Positions 63,876-64,000 of a stretch of DNA of 64,000 bases are shown here, one piece after another. The DNA is from an uncultured Pelagibacteraceae bacterium (GTDB lineage Bacteria; Pseudomonadota; Alphaproteobacteria; Pelagibacterales; Pelagibacteraceae): contig CACFYR010000001.1 in assembly GCA_902570505.1 (NCBI GenBank), positions 62,001 through 126,000 on the forward strand, written 5' to 3'. Made by a program: the position numbers and the translations under genes. The stretch's first letter is position 1. Every line of letters begins with the position of its first letter. Below the pieces are notes generated by a model, which did no database searches, had not been told where the DNA came from, and saw nothing but the letters and a program-made list of their open reading frames with translations.

Positions 63876-64000
63876 TTAGGCGCTTTTTTCTTTATTATCG
63901 TCTTTTACTTCTTCAAAGTCTGCGTCAACAACGTTGTCGTCTTTTTTGTCCTCTTTTTTTGCCTCTTTTGGTGCATCTTCAGGCTTTGCGTTTTGTTGTG
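63876..64000 (-). CDS. dnaK: Chaperone DnaK, C-terminal end
   Basis: The frame enters from the right edge and stops at TAA 63876-63878. The visible 41 residues end KDDNVVDADFEEVKDDNKEK plus SA, preceded by QQNAKPEDAPKEAKKEDKKD. The VVDADFEEV ending is the DnaK C-terminal signature, and the gene lies directly upstream of dnaJ. The rest is outside the window. Confidence 0.95.
   Translation of the reverse strand, partial: QQNAKPEDAPKEAKKEDKKDDNVVDADFEEVKDDNKEKSA

Noticed and set aside
1-64000. CRISPR arrays, insertion sequences, integrases, rRNA, tmRNA and riboswitches
   Set aside because: I read for regular spaced repeats, transposase motifs and known RNA signatures and found none beyond the single tRNA and the paired 27-bp repeats.

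Overview
The window is a piece of a very AT-rich, extremely compact alphaproteobacterial chromosome. I judge it to be SAR11 (Pelagibacterales) or a close relative. The reasons are the A/T-rich codons, gene overlaps of a few bases, almost no spacer DNA, and blocks of genes in the usual alphaproteobacterial order: hemC/tsaD, rpe-heparinase-purH, hslVU-Smr-Tim44-fxsA-secB-dnaQ-coaE-aroE-maf, hemE-hemH-hemJ-rho-mnmE-mnmG-rsmG-parA-parB-holA-lptE-leuS, and dapB-dnaJ-dnaK. The assignment is inferred from gene content and composition; no database was searched.

Layout. 1-1589: hemC (partial) and tsaD. 1590-8969: an accessory block in two parts. The first is a membrane DUF4956 protein, a secreted CotH-like protein, a VTC polyphosphate-polymerase-like protein and, convergent to them, a periplasmic metallophosphoesterase. 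The second is a restriction-modification cassette (unknown 111-aa protein, C5 cytosine methyltransferase, putative endonuclease) bounded by 27-bp imperfect direct repeats. 8970-14693: an EVE protein, acetyl-CoA synthetase, a two-subunit sodium/solute (probably acetate) symporter and a YggT-like gene with an apparent frameshift. 14737-24865: rpe, heparinase-like, purH, phhB, tRNA-Gly, a sulfotransferase, a Lon-domain protein, a UbiH-like hydroxylase, ftsK, lolA and a GNAT. 24858-31306 (minus strand): a HIT protein, mtkB, mtkA and mclA (malate to malyl-CoA to glyoxylate plus acetyl-CoA), then hisE, F, A, H and B. 31396-39328: hslVU behind a heat-shock-like promoter, small quality-control and membrane genes, secB, and an overlapping minus-strand run dnaQ-coaE-aroE-small membrane protein-maf-ppsR.

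39329-39609 is a spacer between divergent ppsR and hemE. From its position it is the best candidate for the chromosomal replication origin: alphaproteobacterial origins such as that of Caulobacter lie beside hemE. About 10 kb to the right, a perfect parS palindrome lies inside rsmG, just ahead of parA-parB, so the origin and its segregation module are both in view. From hemE to parB every gene reads away from the proposed origin.

43400-46509 holds two tandem TPR-sulfotransferase paralogues. 52108-64000 holds holA, lptE, leuS, a DUF3576 lipoprotein, a porin with a strong terminator, a ThiE/TenI-like gene head-to-head with a YggS-type gene, an L,D-transpeptidase, an orphan winged-helix regulator, a 44-codon arfA-like ribosome-rescue gene, adenosine kinase, nth, dapB, dnaJ and the 3' end of dnaK.

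The points most worth a second look are the origin/parS arrangement, the repeat-bounded R-M cassette with its unknown protein, the CotH/VTC/DUF4956/phosphoesterase module, the arfA-like small gene, the RpoH-type promoter ending almost on the hslV start codon, the frameshifted YggT-like gene, and the head-to-head genes sharing an ATGCAT start. Most intergenic gaps are under 100 bases; the larger ones are described individually.
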